DNA from: Delftia tsuruhatensis
GTDB taxonomy: Bacteria; Pseudomonadota; Gammaproteobacteria; Burkholderiales; Burkholderiaceae_C
Direction: 5' to 3'
NCBI RefSeq assembly: GCF_903815225.1
Contig: NZ_LR813084.1
Span: forward strand, 2,770,501 to 2,834,500
DNA length: 64,000 bases
Shown: positions 1-8,639 of the stretch, one piece after another
How the letters are laid out: every line of letters starts with the position of its first letter
How positions within the stretch are numbered: position 1 is the stretch's first letter
Notes under the pieces: generated by a model
What the model was told of the DNA's origin: nothing
The model's database searches: none
What the model saw: the letters and a program-made list of their open reading frames with translations, nothing else
Translations under genes and position numbers: made by a program

Positions 1-1087
1 TTCCCTGCGTAGACAATGGGAGACTGTCGCAAACGCTTTTTCAGGAGTCCCAGTGGGTCTCTTGAGACCTGTTCTTTTGGATGCGATCGTGCAAGCTGCT
101 CGTGCAGACGATGCAATTGCCGTTGCCTTTGTCAATACGGCGCGCAACGCCTTGGCGTACGCGGAAGCCTCCAAAGAAGCTGAGATATGGCATGAAGCTG
201 TCAGCGAAATTGAAACCAAGGTAGATGCGCGCGCGGTGGCCGAGTGGGCAACGCCAGAGATGATTGAGGTCGGGTCTCTGCAATATACTCCGCCACCTTT
301 GTTGGGTAAGGTTTCTAAAGCGCCGGGCCCTGATCTAGAAGCTTTACAGCAGAGCACCGCTGAGGCATTAAAACATGTTGGCCATGGGCAATATTCCCAA
401 CAATGGGTGCCCACTGTTTTAAACGAGTTTAGCGACGGCCTTTCTCAAGTTCTTACCGATCTCGCCACGAAGCTTGCGCCAACTCCAGTAGATATCTCAA
501 GCCCTCTAGCTATTTTGGCAAAAGAGGTCGCCAGTCATGTTGACAAAGCCTTGGCGAGCTTCAGTGGCGCCACAGCAGGCTTGCAGCGCCGCACTAACCT
601 TCTATGGTGGAAAGAAGCGCTGTATTCTCCGAGCGCTCATACAAGTTACCTTGATCTGTCGCCATTCGAGGCATCAGCATTGATGGCACTCGACCTACAT
701 GAGCAGGTGCCAACTTATTCGCCTGCAAGCGTTTCGGCCTTCCTTCGGGAAGCCATCCGCTGTCTTCCCGCTGCAAGTGATGCCTCCAGTGGGCAGCGTG
801 ACGTGGCTAGCCTCGTGCACAGTGCAAGGACCACCGCTTTCATGCAGCCTTTTCGTACGTTGGCAGCCCAGTATGCGCCTGCACCAACTGGCAGAGGTCC
901 AATTCTTGCGTTGATCGGGCATCCGCAGGACCTAGGCACAATTGACCCGACTACGCTGCGCGCACTCTGCGGGCTGGACGCGTCTTCTACGATGACCCCA
1001 GCTGAATGGGGAACATTGCTGTTCCGCGAGCTACAAACCGCACGTGCTACCAGCGACAGTTCAACTAAAAGAGCCAAGAAGAAGTAG
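1..1087 (+). CDS. GASH-like all-helical protein of a GTPase-associated conflict system (5' end cut by window)
   Basis: The frame is open from base 2, so the visible 360 or so residues are the C-terminal part of a longer protein; the GTG at 53 need not be the start. The product is predicted to be almost entirely alpha-helical, with no catalytic motif and no membrane segment, and ends in a basic tail (TKRAKKK). It stops 7 bases before a GTPase gene and shares its operon with two GTPases, a GAP1-type protein and a caspase. In systems of this kind the partner of the GTPase pair is the all-helical protein named GASH (GTPase-associated system helical). That identity is inferred mainly from context and helical composition and was not confirmed by any search. 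It probably acts as a scaffold or sensor in the complex. Confidence 0.6.
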   Translation, partial: SLRRQWETVANAFSGVPVGLLRPVLLDAIVQAARADDAIAVAFVNTARNALAYAEASKEAEIWHEAVSEIETKVDARAVAEWATPEMIEVGSLQYTPPPLLGKVSKAPGPDLEALQQSTAEALKHVGHGQYSQQWVPTVLNEFSDGLSQVLTDLATKLAPTPVDISSPLAILAKEVASHVDKALASFSGATAGLQRRTNLLWWKEALYSPSAHTSYLDLSPFEASALMALDLHEQVPTYSPASVSAFLREAIRCLPAASDASSGQRDVASLVHSARTTAFMQPFRTLAAQYAPAPTGRGPILALIGHPQDLGTIDPTTLRALCGLDASSTMTPAEWGTLLFRELQTARATSDSSTKRAKKK

Positions 1088-1094
1088 AGCGTCC

Positions 1095-2048
1095 ATGGAC
1101 CGATGCCCACAACATAACTGTAGCGCCGACGACAATACGACCTGCGCGCTAGGCCATATCAAGCTGGATATGTGCCCGGAATGGAAGCGTGTAAGCAAGG
1201 GCGTTGTAGCCGCTCCGACAGGTGATGACCAAATGTTGCTCCCATGGAGCGGTTTGGCGATGGGTGAATCTGACCTCAACTTTGTTTGTGGCAAAGTCAA
1301 TCCCATTACTATCGGTATAGTCGGCCCTGAAAGCGCTGGTAAGACGACAATCCTGGGAGCTTTCTATTTGCTGCTGGGGCGAGGTGCATTAACTGCTGAG
1401 GCTATGTCTTTCAGCAGTTCATATACGCTTGCCGGTTGGGAAGCCGTGGCCACCTACCTACGTTGGAAGCCGGGACTGCCTCCAAGCTTTCCGCCACACA
1501 CGCCTAGTGGCTCCGCGCGAGCACCAGGAATGCTTCACCTTGGATTTCGTCGAGAGGATGGATCGGTACGCGATTTTCTTTTTGCCGATGCGCCCGGAGA
1601 GTGGTTTCAAAAATGGGCCATCAACGAGCAGGCGGCTGATGCGCAAGGAGCCCGATGGATTGCCCGGCACGCAGACGTCACACTTCTAATTGCTGACCGT
1701 CAAGCACTTGCCGGACCGAAAATGGGGGCCGCACGAAACGATTTCCAGTTGCTCGCGCAGCGCGCGGTGGCCGAAGCCAAAGGAAGACATTTAGCACTCG
1801 TTTGGACAAAAGGCGACGTAGACGTGGCACCCGCCATGGAGGCCCAAATCAGAAAAGCGGTTTCGCCCGACGGATCAAAGATCCCTGAGTTCACAGTTAG
1901 TGTGTACTCGCGTGGGGAAATCGACGCGGCTGACGAATTCCGCAAACTCTTTGATTGGATTCTATCTACGAAGCGCGCAGGGGTGGAATTGCCCATGACA
2001 GAAGCATTTGGCCACGATCCGCTTTTCCGATTCGGAAGGAGACAGTAG
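1095..2048 (+). CDS. Conflict-system GTPase with N-terminal zinc ribbon (first of a double-GTPase pair)
   Basis: P-loop GTPase of 317 residues. The ATG at 1095 is preferred because the preceding codons belong to the end of the upstream gene. Residues 4-31 hold four Cys and two His in a CPQHNC...C..GH...C pattern, probably a zinc ribbon. Walker A is GPESAGKT at about 77-84, the G3-like motif is DAPGEW at about 165-170, and WTKGD at about 237-241 serves as the NKxD base-recognition motif. The next gene, a second unrelated GTPase, begins immediately after the stop codon, the arrangement of the DO-GTPase1/DO-GTPase2 pairs described in NTP-dependent conflict systems. It probably switches a signalling complex with the GAP1 protein and caspase downstream. 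Which of the two DO-GTPase families it belongs to was not resolved. Confidence 0.78.
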   Translation: MDRCPQHNCSADDNTTCALGHIKLDMCPEWKRVSKGVVAAPTGDDQMLLPWSGLAMGESDLNFVCGKVNPITIGIVGPESAGKTTILGAFYLLLGRGALTAEAMSFSSSYTLAGWEAVATYLRWKPGLPPSFPPHTPSGSARAPGMLHLGFRREDGSVRDFLFADAPGEWFQKWAINEQAADAQGARWIARHADVTLLIADRQALAGPKMGAARNDFQLLAQRAVAEAKGRHLALVWTKGDVDVAPAMEAQIRKAVSPDGSKIPEFTVSVYSRGEIDAADEFRKLFDWILSTKRAGVELPMTEAFGHDPLFRFGRRQ

Positions 2049-2885
2049 TTGGCTGCTCAACACACCATTTTATTGGTCGGTGAATCTAACGTAGGCAAGA
2101 CTCACTATGGCGCTCAGTTTTTGAAGCGACTCATGGTGAGGGCGTGCGCCCTAAAAATGTCTGGCGCGCCAACGAATTTGGAGGCGTTCACAACAGCACT
2201 CAGTTGTCTAACCGAGGGAAAGTCAACTGACCATACACCGGCCAGCACCTATGTTGAGAGCGTTTGGCCCATCACCGACGAATCCGGTCGCTATGCTGAA
2301 TTGGTTTGGCCAGACTACGGCGGCGAACAAGTTCGCAACCTTGTCACGCAACGCCGAATCCCCGCTGCTTGGCGCGATCGCGTACTGGGTGCCAAAGACT
2401 GGGTTCTGCTTATCCGTTTGCATTCGCTTCGATCCGAGGATGACCTATTTTCACGCCCGCTACAGTCATTTGCGGCGGCTGAGTCTCAAGGAGCGCCCGT
2501 TGCACACGAGCTATCCGACCAAGCAAGGACGGTGGAACTGCTTCAGATGCTGCTCTATTTGGCCCAGTTTCACCTAGACCGCCCCCTGCGCACGCCCCGG
2601 TTGACCATCCTGCTCAGTTGCTGGGATGAGCTTGATACGACCGAACGGCCTGCGGATCTTTTAGCCTCTAGACTGCCCATGCTGTGGTCGTTCGTTCGCA
2701 GTAATTGGCTATCGCCTGCCGTGATTGGCCTGTCCGCTCTTGAGCGTGCCCTGAGCAAAACGGATGCAGATGAGGAATATGCGATCCGCGGCCCCGAAGA
2801 GTTTGGGTATGTGGTGCTGCCTGACGGAAAGAAGAATACTGACATCACGCTGCCCATCCAGCGCTTGATGGCTGATAGGACCTAA
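2049..2885 (+). CDS. Second GTPase of the double-GTPase pair
   Basis: P-loop GTPase of 278 residues starting with TTG directly after the TAG of the first GTPase; no other start fits, because Walker A lies at residues 11-18 (GESNVGKT). The G3 position carries DYGGE (about 89-93) in place of DxxG, and a hydrophobic strand ending in SCWDELD (about 189-195) takes the place of the NKxD motif. There is no signal peptide or membrane span. The two GTPases share little beyond the P-loop, which argues against simple tandem duplication. Zero intergenic distance suggests co-translation and a heteromeric complex. In this class the pair is thought to gate an effector through the GAP1 protein encoded next. 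Confidence 0.75.
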   Translation: MAAQHTILLVGESNVGKTHYGAQFLKRLMVRACALKMSGAPTNLEAFTTALSCLTEGKSTDHTPASTYVESVWPITDESGRYAELVWPDYGGEQVRNLVTQRRIPAAWRDRVLGAKDWVLLIRLHSLRSEDDLFSRPLQSFAAAESQGAPVAHELSDQARTVELLQMLLYLAQFHLDRPLRTPRLTILLSCWDELDTTERPADLLASRLPMLWSFVRSNWLSPAVIGLSALERALSKTDADEEYAIRGPEEFGYVVLPDGKKNTDITLPIQRLMADRT

Positions 2886-2889
2886 GTGC

Positions 2890-5379
2890 ATGCGAGTCGA
2901 GCAGGCCGTTTACGGCGAAATTTCAGGTCGTGGCCACGGACTCAGGGCATCGAGTCCCAGGGCATCCGTTGCCGATGCCATCGCATCAAAGCTTGATTTA
3001 CCAGATGCAGTACCGCACGGCATCCACAATTGGTCGCCGTTCGTTCGTGGCTTTCCCTTTGCCGACTACTATGTAATCGCCCGTACGTTTCTCGACGCAG
3101 GCGCTTCACGCGGCGGGATGGTGCTGACTCATGCGCTAATTGTCAGTCTTGACGATATATGCCAAGCAGCAAGTCTAGCGGAACTTTTTGAGAGGCTGGC
3201 GCCTTCAGTCAGTGATTTCCCCGATTTGCTGGAAACTCTTGAAGTCGCAATCGCTGGTAGCACCCATCAGCCTCCCTCGGATTTGGTCGGCACGGCAAAT
3301 GCTTTGGCAGAACTATCATCCGCCCCAGTTGTTCGGCTGGGCGTTGACAGGTTTGAGCGCCTAGTCGATTCACTATGGAGGCACCTCTGGCCGGCATTGA
3401 GGAGGACCTTTGCGTTCCGGCTGAGCTTTGGGCCCAAAGATGTGGTCGAGCAACCGGCGCCCGCGCTTGTATGCACACCCGAGCAACTGCAAGCCCGCTG
3501 GACGACGCACCGCATCGTCAATCCAGAGGATAGAGATTCACAATCAGAATCCGCAGGGATTCTCTGTGGGCAGCGCGACGTCAGGCCCGTGCTAGATCTT
3601 GCGAAAGAACTGGGCCTTGAGGTTGATACGATAAAGGGATTGGCGAAGCTCGAACGGCTGCACACTCTCTCACGAGGGAAGAGCTTCGACGACTTACTGG
3701 CGGCGATACGCTTGGCCGATGGCCTATCAAATCAGCCAGTACTGGGTACAAGCCTAAAGACCGACCTCGTTGATCGGTTTGCGGATTTGATCCCTGGCGC
3801 AGGCTGCAAACAGTTACTGCTGATGAGGAATTTAGCGCTCTCTGGCTTTTCCGATACTCAGTCGCTATGGTCCGCTGTTGAATGCTTAGTGGGCAATCTT
3901 GAATTTTCTTCGGCAGAAGACCGCGAATTAATGGAGATGATTGCGGCGTCAATTGATCAGGATATTGCCGTATTGCCTTGGCGCGTTGCCGTAACGAATG
4001 GCCTATCAGTGGCCGCTCGTAGAGATAATTCATCTATTTTCCAAGCCATTTGGAGATGGACAGGAAATAGCCAAGCCGCGTTCGCCGCAGCCATGCAGGT
4101 CCTGCCAGATGAGAGAGCAGTAGAACTGCGCCTGGCGAAACAGGTGCCCAAACGACTTGATGTTGCAACACCTGCTGTCTTGCTCTCATCGCTATTGAAG
4201 AAACGCTGGCTAATCGCACACGGCGCAGTGTTGGCTTCAACACGCAGCCCAGTAGATGCTTTAGAACAGCAACTAAAGGTTGACAGAGATCCCAAGCACA
4301 GCCAGGGTTTGCGCTCAGCCCTTCGGTACGCTAGTCCTCTTCAGGTATTGGAATGCACAAAGGTTCATAAGGACATTCGCCTAGTTGAATTGTGTGCCGA
4401 TACTGCTGTTGAGCAGCCCCATATTTTATTGAACATCTGTGGCGACGATATCATCGAGCAACAGCTATGGTGCGCGGCGATTGAAAAGGATGGTTCTCTA
4501 TGGAACGCTCCTAGCAACGCTCTTGATGTACGTAACACCATTCTGAGTCAACTTCTCAAACAGGGGCCTGTCGACCTGCATCTTCTTGAAGTATTGGCAC
4601 ACACGCCCTTGGCTAACCTTATTGAGGCGCCAGAGCGAGCACGTTTGTGGTCACTGTTACCTGGCGCGCGCAAGAATCAGTATCTACAGGCGACCGCGTC
4701 CGGCTGGTTAGATGCGGTTGCGATGGGCGCTACGATAATACCTCCTGAAATCGAACTGGAACACGCGATCTTGTCGAGCCCAAATTTGCGGGCTGTACTT
4801 GACAGTGCATCGACGTCTATGGAGAGGCGTCTTTCAGTCGTCAGCGCTTTGCCGTTGCTCCACGAAGAAGTATTTATTGCTTGGCTAAACAAAATCTTAA
4901 TGAATGCTCGTCATCTATCTGCTATAGAGGCTGAGCAACTCGGAATGCTTGTCGCATCCCGAAGGTGGGAGCGTACAGCCAAATATCTTGCGGATTTACT
5001 TGCAGAGCATCGCCGTCAAGATCTGATGCCGGGCTTGCGCCGGTGTTCCGGCTTGCTCGGATTTTATACACTTTGGAAGCTTGAAATCACGAAGCCAACG
5101 GCGTTCGAAAAGTGGCGTGAATTCGAGAAAGAGGTTTGCTTGCTTTATCCAAATGGTCCAGATAGCAATGAACTCTGGTCCCGCGCCGGGGGGAAGAATT
5201 CCAATCTGCCAGGACGATTTGAGAATGGTACAACGCGTTGGCACAAAGTATTGGATTTAATACGTTTCGGCGCCCGGCCTACAGTGCGCGAACTTCTGAC
5301 AATCATGCGTCAGGATTTTCCAATGAACGAAAAACTACGACTATATGCCACAGACAGGGACATCATTGGCTGGCGTTGA
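2890..5379 (+). CDS. GAP1-type GTPase-associated protein with C-terminal EAD1-like domain
   Basis: Protein of 829 residues, 4 bases after the second GTPase. The first 110 or so residues (MRVEQAVYGEISGRGHGL..., then GMVLTHALIVSLDDI) match my memory of the GAP1 N-terminal domain found in GTPase-centred conflict systems. The middle is a long helical region rich in Leu and Ala. Residues about 745-822 form a separate module with the motifs LYPNGPDSNELWSRAGG, RWHKVLDL and RQDFPMNEKL, closely repeated at the end of the caspase encoded 31 bases downstream. This corresponds to effector-associated domain 1 (EAD1). By analogy with death-fold adaptors, GAP1 would couple the nucleotide state of the GTPases to recruitment of the caspase. 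No transmembrane segment is seen. Confidence 0.8.
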   Translation: MRVEQAVYGEISGRGHGLRASSPRASVADAIASKLDLPDAVPHGIHNWSPFVRGFPFADYYVIARTFLDAGASRGGMVLTHALIVSLDDICQAASLAELFERLAPSVSDFPDLLETLEVAIAGSTHQPPSDLVGTANALAELSSAPVVRLGVDRFERLVDSLWRHLWPALRRTFAFRLSFGPKDVVEQPAPALVCTPEQLQARWTTHRIVNPEDRDSQSESAGILCGQRDVRPVLDLAKELGLEVDTIKGLAKLERLHTLSRGKSFDDLLAAIRLADGLSNQPVLGTSLKTDLVDRFADLIPGAGCKQLLLMRNLALSGFSDTQSLWSAVECLVGNLEFSSAEDRELMEMIAASIDQDIAVLPWRVAVTNGLSVAARRDNSSIFQAIWRWTGNSQAAFAAAMQVLPDERAVELRLAKQVPKRLDVATPAVLLSSLLKKRWLIAHGAVLASTRSPVDALEQQLKVDRDPKHSQGLRSALRYASPLQVLECTKVHKDIRLVELCADTAVEQPHILLNICGDDIIEQQLWCAAIEKDGSLWNAPSNALDVRNTILSQLLKQGPVDLHLLEVLAHTPLANLIEAPERARLWSLLPGARKNQYLQATASGWLDAVAMGATIIPPEIELEHAILSSPNLRAVLDSASTSMERRLSVVSALPLLHEEVFIAWLNKILMNARHLSAIEAEQLGMLVASRRWERTAKYLADLLAEHRRQDLMPGLRRCSGLLGFYTLWKLEITKPTAFEKWREFEKEVCLLYPNGPDSNELWSRAGGKNSNLPGRFENGTTRWHKVLDLIRFGARPTVRELLTIMRQDFPMNEKLRLYATDRDIIGWR

Positions 5380-5410
5380 ATTCCCCCTCATACCTCCATC
5401 TAGTTGAAAT

Positions 5411-6499
5411 ATGAACTCTACCGGCTACCCGCAAGGCCATGCACTGCTGATTGGCGTAGCGAATTACCAGCACGTCTCAAGCCTGCCGCCCGCCATCTTG
5501 AACGACGTTAATGACGTCGCTGCAACGCTGGCGTCGCCAAGCTTTTGTGCCTATGCACCAGAAAATGTAGCCACGCTCTTGGATGCGGACGCTACACGTG
5601 TCGCTGTCTTGAAAGGGCTCGAAGAACTGTCTATTCGCGCCGGTTCGGATGATACCGCCTGCATCTTTTTCTCCGGCCATGGTGGGATCGTGGGCGAAGA
5701 GAGTGTGTTGGCGACCGTGGAGTGTGATCTTTTGGACATGGAAAATTCCTCCATAAGTTCGGATGAGCTAGCAGCAGCCTTTTTAAAGATTAAAGCGAAG
5801 CGCTTGTTGGTGTTCATCGACGCCTGCCATGCAGGAGGGTCTGCAATTTCGAAAAGTTTGGCCGATGGCTTGGGCAACCAGATTAAATCTGGGTACACGC
5901 AAAGTTCCTTTGCCAAGCTAGCAAGCGGAAGCGGACGGGCGCTAATGGCCTCCTGTCGTGTTGACGAAGTGTCTGCTGTATTTCCTGGCGCGCGCAACAG
6001 TGTTTTTACGACAGCATTGCTGAAAGGTTTGCGCGGCGCGGCTGACAAGGGCGCCAGCGGATTTATCAGGCTCTTTGATCTCTTTCACTACATTTCGGAA
6101 GAGGTGCCCAAGCTGATTCCAAATGGTCAGCATCCAATTTTCAAAGCCGACAATATTGATGAAAACTTCGCTATCGCACTCAATCAAGGAGGAACGAAGA
6201 ACGTGTTGAACCTTGATGTTGCACCCAGTGCCAGAGAAGAGAGCCCTTGGCCAGTTTTGGAGAAGGCGCTGGTCGAACTCTATCCATTCGGACCGCGCGA
6301 TCAAGAAATATGGAGTCGTGCCGGAGGGGACTTATCCCGACTCCAGTTTCATCCCACTGGACAAGCTGCTTGGCATGCAGCACTTCGCACGCTGAAACAG
6401 GGTGGTGGAGGTAGAGATATCAATTTTGCAGGTTTACTCAGGGTAGCAAAGGAAGATTTCCCAAATCACCCGCAGTTATTGGTACTGCAAGCACCTTGA
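5411..6499 (+). CDS. Caspase-family (C14) protease with C-terminal EAD1-like domain; effector
   Basis: Protein of 362 residues. The N-terminal 250 residues form a C14/caspase-like domain: strand-rich start (HALLIGVANYQH), catalytic His90 in FFSGHGG and catalytic Cys139 in FIDACHAGG. Residues about 282-360 repeat the module at the end of the GAP1 protein: LYPFGPRDQEIWSRAGGD, then AWHAALRTL and KEDFPNHPQL. There is no signal peptide, so it acts in the cytoplasm. The protease is predicted to be recruited by GAP1 through like-with-like EAD1 contacts and then to cleave host proteins, giving growth arrest or death on infection. The fold, catalytic dyad and shared domain are seen; the abortive-defence role is inferred from this class of systems. 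It is the last gene of the operon. Confidence 0.87.
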   Translation: MNSTGYPQGHALLIGVANYQHVSSLPPAILNDVNDVAATLASPSFCAYAPENVATLLDADATRVAVLKGLEELSIRAGSDDTACIFFSGHGGIVGEESVLATVECDLLDMENSSISSDELAAAFLKIKAKRLLVFIDACHAGGSAISKSLADGLGNQIKSGYTQSSFAKLASGSGRALMASCRVDEVSAVFPGARNSVFTTALLKGLRGAADKGASGFIRLFDLFHYISEEVPKLIPNGQHPIFKADNIDENFAIALNQGGTKNVLNLDVAPSAREESPWPVLEKALVELYPFGPRDQEIWSRAGGDLSRLQFHPTGQAAWHAALRTLKQGGGGRDINFAGLLRVAKEDFPNHPQLLVLQAP

Positions 6500-6663
6500 A
6501 TGACATCGTTGTTTCAGTTCATGCCACTAGCATGCCGATCAACAACTGTGCAAAAGAACAGCTTCTAGCAGACTGCCCATAAGGCCCACACGGCGGCATC
6601 GGCAAATCCCGCATCCGCCAATGCGCATTCTTTACTGACCAAGCGGCGAGGCCAAGCGAAGGT

Positions 6664-6689
6664 AGCGGTTCATCGAATCGAGAACCGCT
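6664..6689 (+). promoter_or_regulatory. 8-bp stem hairpin just upstream of the PilL-like gene
   Basis: agcggttc at 6664-6671 pairs perfectly with gaaccgct at 6682-6689 across a 10-base loop, ending two bases before the ATG of the PilL-like gene. It would cover the ribosome-binding region, where no clear Shine-Dalgarno is seen. No U-run follows, so a terminator role is unlikely. Confidence 0.4.
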
Positions 6690-6691
6690 CC

Positions 6692-7270
6692 ATGCCCGCC
6701 ATCCTGCGTCCATCCCATCCCCCAGCCTGCCGCCTGGTGCTGGCCACGGCGCTCTTGCTGGCGGGCTGCAACACCTTGTACGAGCCGGTGCGCGCGATGC
6801 CGGACGTGGCCAGCGCTCAGGCCACTGCTGACCCCGCGTCCATTGCGGTGCTGCGCCAGGGTCGCTATACCTTGGTCGAACTGGCGCCAAGCGCGGCGCA
6901 GCGTGACTTGTTGCGGCAGGTGGTGGAGGTCGCTCTCCCGACCGATGCCCAGGCCAGTGTCGGCGATGGCCTGCGTCATGTGCTCAAGCGCAGCGGCTAT
7001 CGGCTGTGCGCTGAGCCGTCGGTGGCGGACAGCGCCCTGTACTCCCTGCCGTTGCCCCTGGCGCACCAACGCCTGGGGCCCATGACCTTGCGCGAGGCTT
7101 TGTTGACCTTGGCCGGCCCGGCGTGGCTGATGCAGGCCGACGAACGCCAGCGCGTGATCTGTTTTGCCCCCGCCGACCAGGTGCCGCAGGTGGCGGCCAG
7201 CGAAGCGGGGGCAACTGACACAGTTCCCCCGACACCCGCCTTTGCTACGCCTTCAGGAGCGCTGCCATGA
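6692..7270 (+). CDS. PilL-like ICE lipoprotein (TIGR03748 type)
   Basis: Exported protein of 192 residues with a lipoprotein-type signal: a hydrophobic stretch ending in LLAGC, Cys at about residue 26. The mature part (RYTLVELAPSAAQRDLL... then DGLRHVLKRSGYRLC and LPLAHQRLGPMTLREALLTLAGPAWLM) resembles the short PilL N-terminal-like domain that opens the conjugation cluster in PFGI-1-type ICEs. It overlaps the next gene by 4 bases (ATGA), placing it in the same operon. A periplasmic or outer-membrane role in the mating apparatus is inferred from position. It is far shorter than plasmid PilL proteins, as is usual for this ICE family. Confidence 0.75.
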   Translation: MPAILRPSHPPACRLVLATALLLAGCNTLYEPVRAMPDVASAQATADPASIAVLRQGRYTLVELAPSAAQRDLLRQVVEVALPTDAQASVGDGLRHVLKRSGYRLCAEPSVADSALYSLPLPLAHQRLGPMTLREALLTLAGPAWLMQADERQRVICFAPADQVPQVAASEAGATDTVPPTPAFATPSGALP

Positions 7271-7932
7271 GCCTCCTGAGCGCTGCGTCCATGGGCCGCT
7301 GGCAGGGCATGGCCCACTGGCTAGGGTTGTTCGCCCTGAGCTTGGCCCTGGCCGGGCTCTGGCGTGCCATGGCCCAACTGCCCATCGGCGAGTCGGCCGA
7401 GGTGAGCGCCGAGCAATGGCGGGCTATCGGTGGTCGCCTGACGGCGTTGGAGCAGGAAGGCCAAGCCACGCTGAGCGCCCAACCGAGCCTCGCCGAGTTG
7501 CGCGCCGGCCTGGCTGCCCTGGAATCCCGCCTTGAGCTGCTGGCACAGCCACAGCCACAGCCAAGCGTTGCTTTGGAGAACGCGTTACAGCAGTTGCGCA
7601 GCGAAGTCGAGGCGCTCAAGGCCCGTCCGGCGCTGGCCCAGCCGTCCGCGCCAGCGCCCCGCGCCAGGGCTCGACCCGTGGTCACAGAGCCGGTGCCGCC
7701 GGTACGGCTCGCGCCCTTTCGGGTGATCGGCAGCGAGTGGCGCGCGGCCCACCGCACTTTGGCGATCGCGCCTGGTTCTGGGCCGCCGCGAGCGGAGCGG
7801 ATTCAAGTCATGCAAGTCGGTGAAAACATCGGCGCGTGGCGCCTGGAGGCCCTGGAGGCGCAATCGGCGATTTTTCGCGTGGATGGGCACCTTCATCGCC
7901 TGCCAATACCCGGCCCGGAGGGCGCGCCATGA
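7267..7932 (+). CDS. ICE-encoded single-span membrane protein with coiled coil
   Basis: Protein of 221 residues with one N-terminal membrane helix (about residues 17-36), then heptad-like helices (RLTALEQEG..., LAALESRLELL, LQQLRSEVEALKAR) suggesting a coiled coil. A Pro/Ala-rich linker leads to a small C-terminal beta-rich domain (FRVIGSEW..., IQVMQVGENIGAWRLEAL). Both ends overlap neighbouring genes by 4 bases. Such proteins sit at this spot in relatives of ICEclc and are often mis-annotated as chemotaxis receptors. No enzymatic motif is seen. It is probably a periplasm-facing structural component of the conjugation apparatus. Confidence 0.65.
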   Translation: MSLLSAASMGRWQGMAHWLGLFALSLALAGLWRAMAQLPIGESAEVSAEQWRAIGGRLTALEQEGQATLSAQPSLAELRAGLAALESRLELLAQPQPQPSVALENALQQLRSEVEALKARPALAQPSAPAPRARARPVVTEPVPPVRLAPFRVIGSEWRAAHRTLAIAPGSGPPRAERIQVMQVGENIGAWRLEALEAQSAIFRVDGHLHRLPIPGPEGAP

Positions 7933-8639
7933 CGCGCCATGCCTGGAGAACTTTGGGGCTGTTGCTGGTTGCGCTCCCCGCCTTGGCCCAAGTCACGCCC
8001 ACCACAGGCTCGCGCGAGGCCCACAGCCAGCTCGCGCCGACCGAGCACCAACGCTTGGCGCGTGACTGGGGTCTGCGCGACGAGGAATGGAGCCGCTATC
8101 GCGCCTTGATGAAGGGGCCGCTCGGGGTCTATTCGCCGAACCTCGACCCGCTGTCGGTGCTGGGTATCGAGGCCCGTTCGGATGCCGAGCGCCAGCGCTA
8201 CGCCGAACTGCAAGTGCACGCCGAGGCGCGGCGGGTGGAAAAGCTTTTGGCCTATCAGCGTGCCTACGATGACGCCTGGCGCCGGCTCAAACCCGATCTG
8301 GCGCGCGTCAACCTACCGGCCACGGCGCCGCCTGATCCGGCAGCGGCCAATGGCGCGCGCCAGGCGCTGTTCGTTAAAGCCGATTGCACCGCGTGTACGC
8401 AATGGGTGCAAGGTTGGTTGGCGACGCGTAAGCCATTGGACCTGTACCTGGTGGGCAGCCGCCAGGACGATCGGCGTATTCGTGAGTGGGCGCAACGCGT
8501 CGGCATTGATCCGGCGCGGGTGCGCAGCGGCGCGATCACCCTGAACCATGACGCCGGACGCTGGCTATCGCTGGGGCTGTCTGGCGAGTTGCCCGCGGTG
8601 GTGCGGCAGGTCGACGGCCAATGGCAACGCCAACCCTGA
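7929..8639 (+). CDS. Integrating conjugative element protein, PFL_4693 family (TIGR03759)
   Basis: Protein of 236 residues. The ATG at 7929 is chosen because it overlaps the upstream stop (ATGA) and gives a signal peptide (LGLLLVALPALA). The mature protein has the helical LAxDWGLRDEEWSRYRALMKGPLGVYSPNLDPL block that I associate with the PFL_4693 family, then a small thioredoxin-like region with a CTAC motif (KADCTACTQWVQGWL). It is likely periplasmic and part of the mating-pair formation machinery. The gene ends inside the start of the transglycosylase gene, an 18-base overlap. Confidence 0.8.
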   Translation: MTRHAWRTLGLLLVALPALAQVTPTTGSREAHSQLAPTEHQRLARDWGLRDEEWSRYRALMKGPLGVYSPNLDPLSVLGIEARSDAERQRYAELQVHAEARRVEKLLAYQRAYDDAWRRLKPDLARVNLPATAPPDPAAANGARQALFVKADCTACTQWVQGWLATRKPLDLYLVGSRQDDRRIREWAQRVGIDPARVRSGAITLNHDAGRWLSLGLSGELPAVVRQVDGQWQRQP

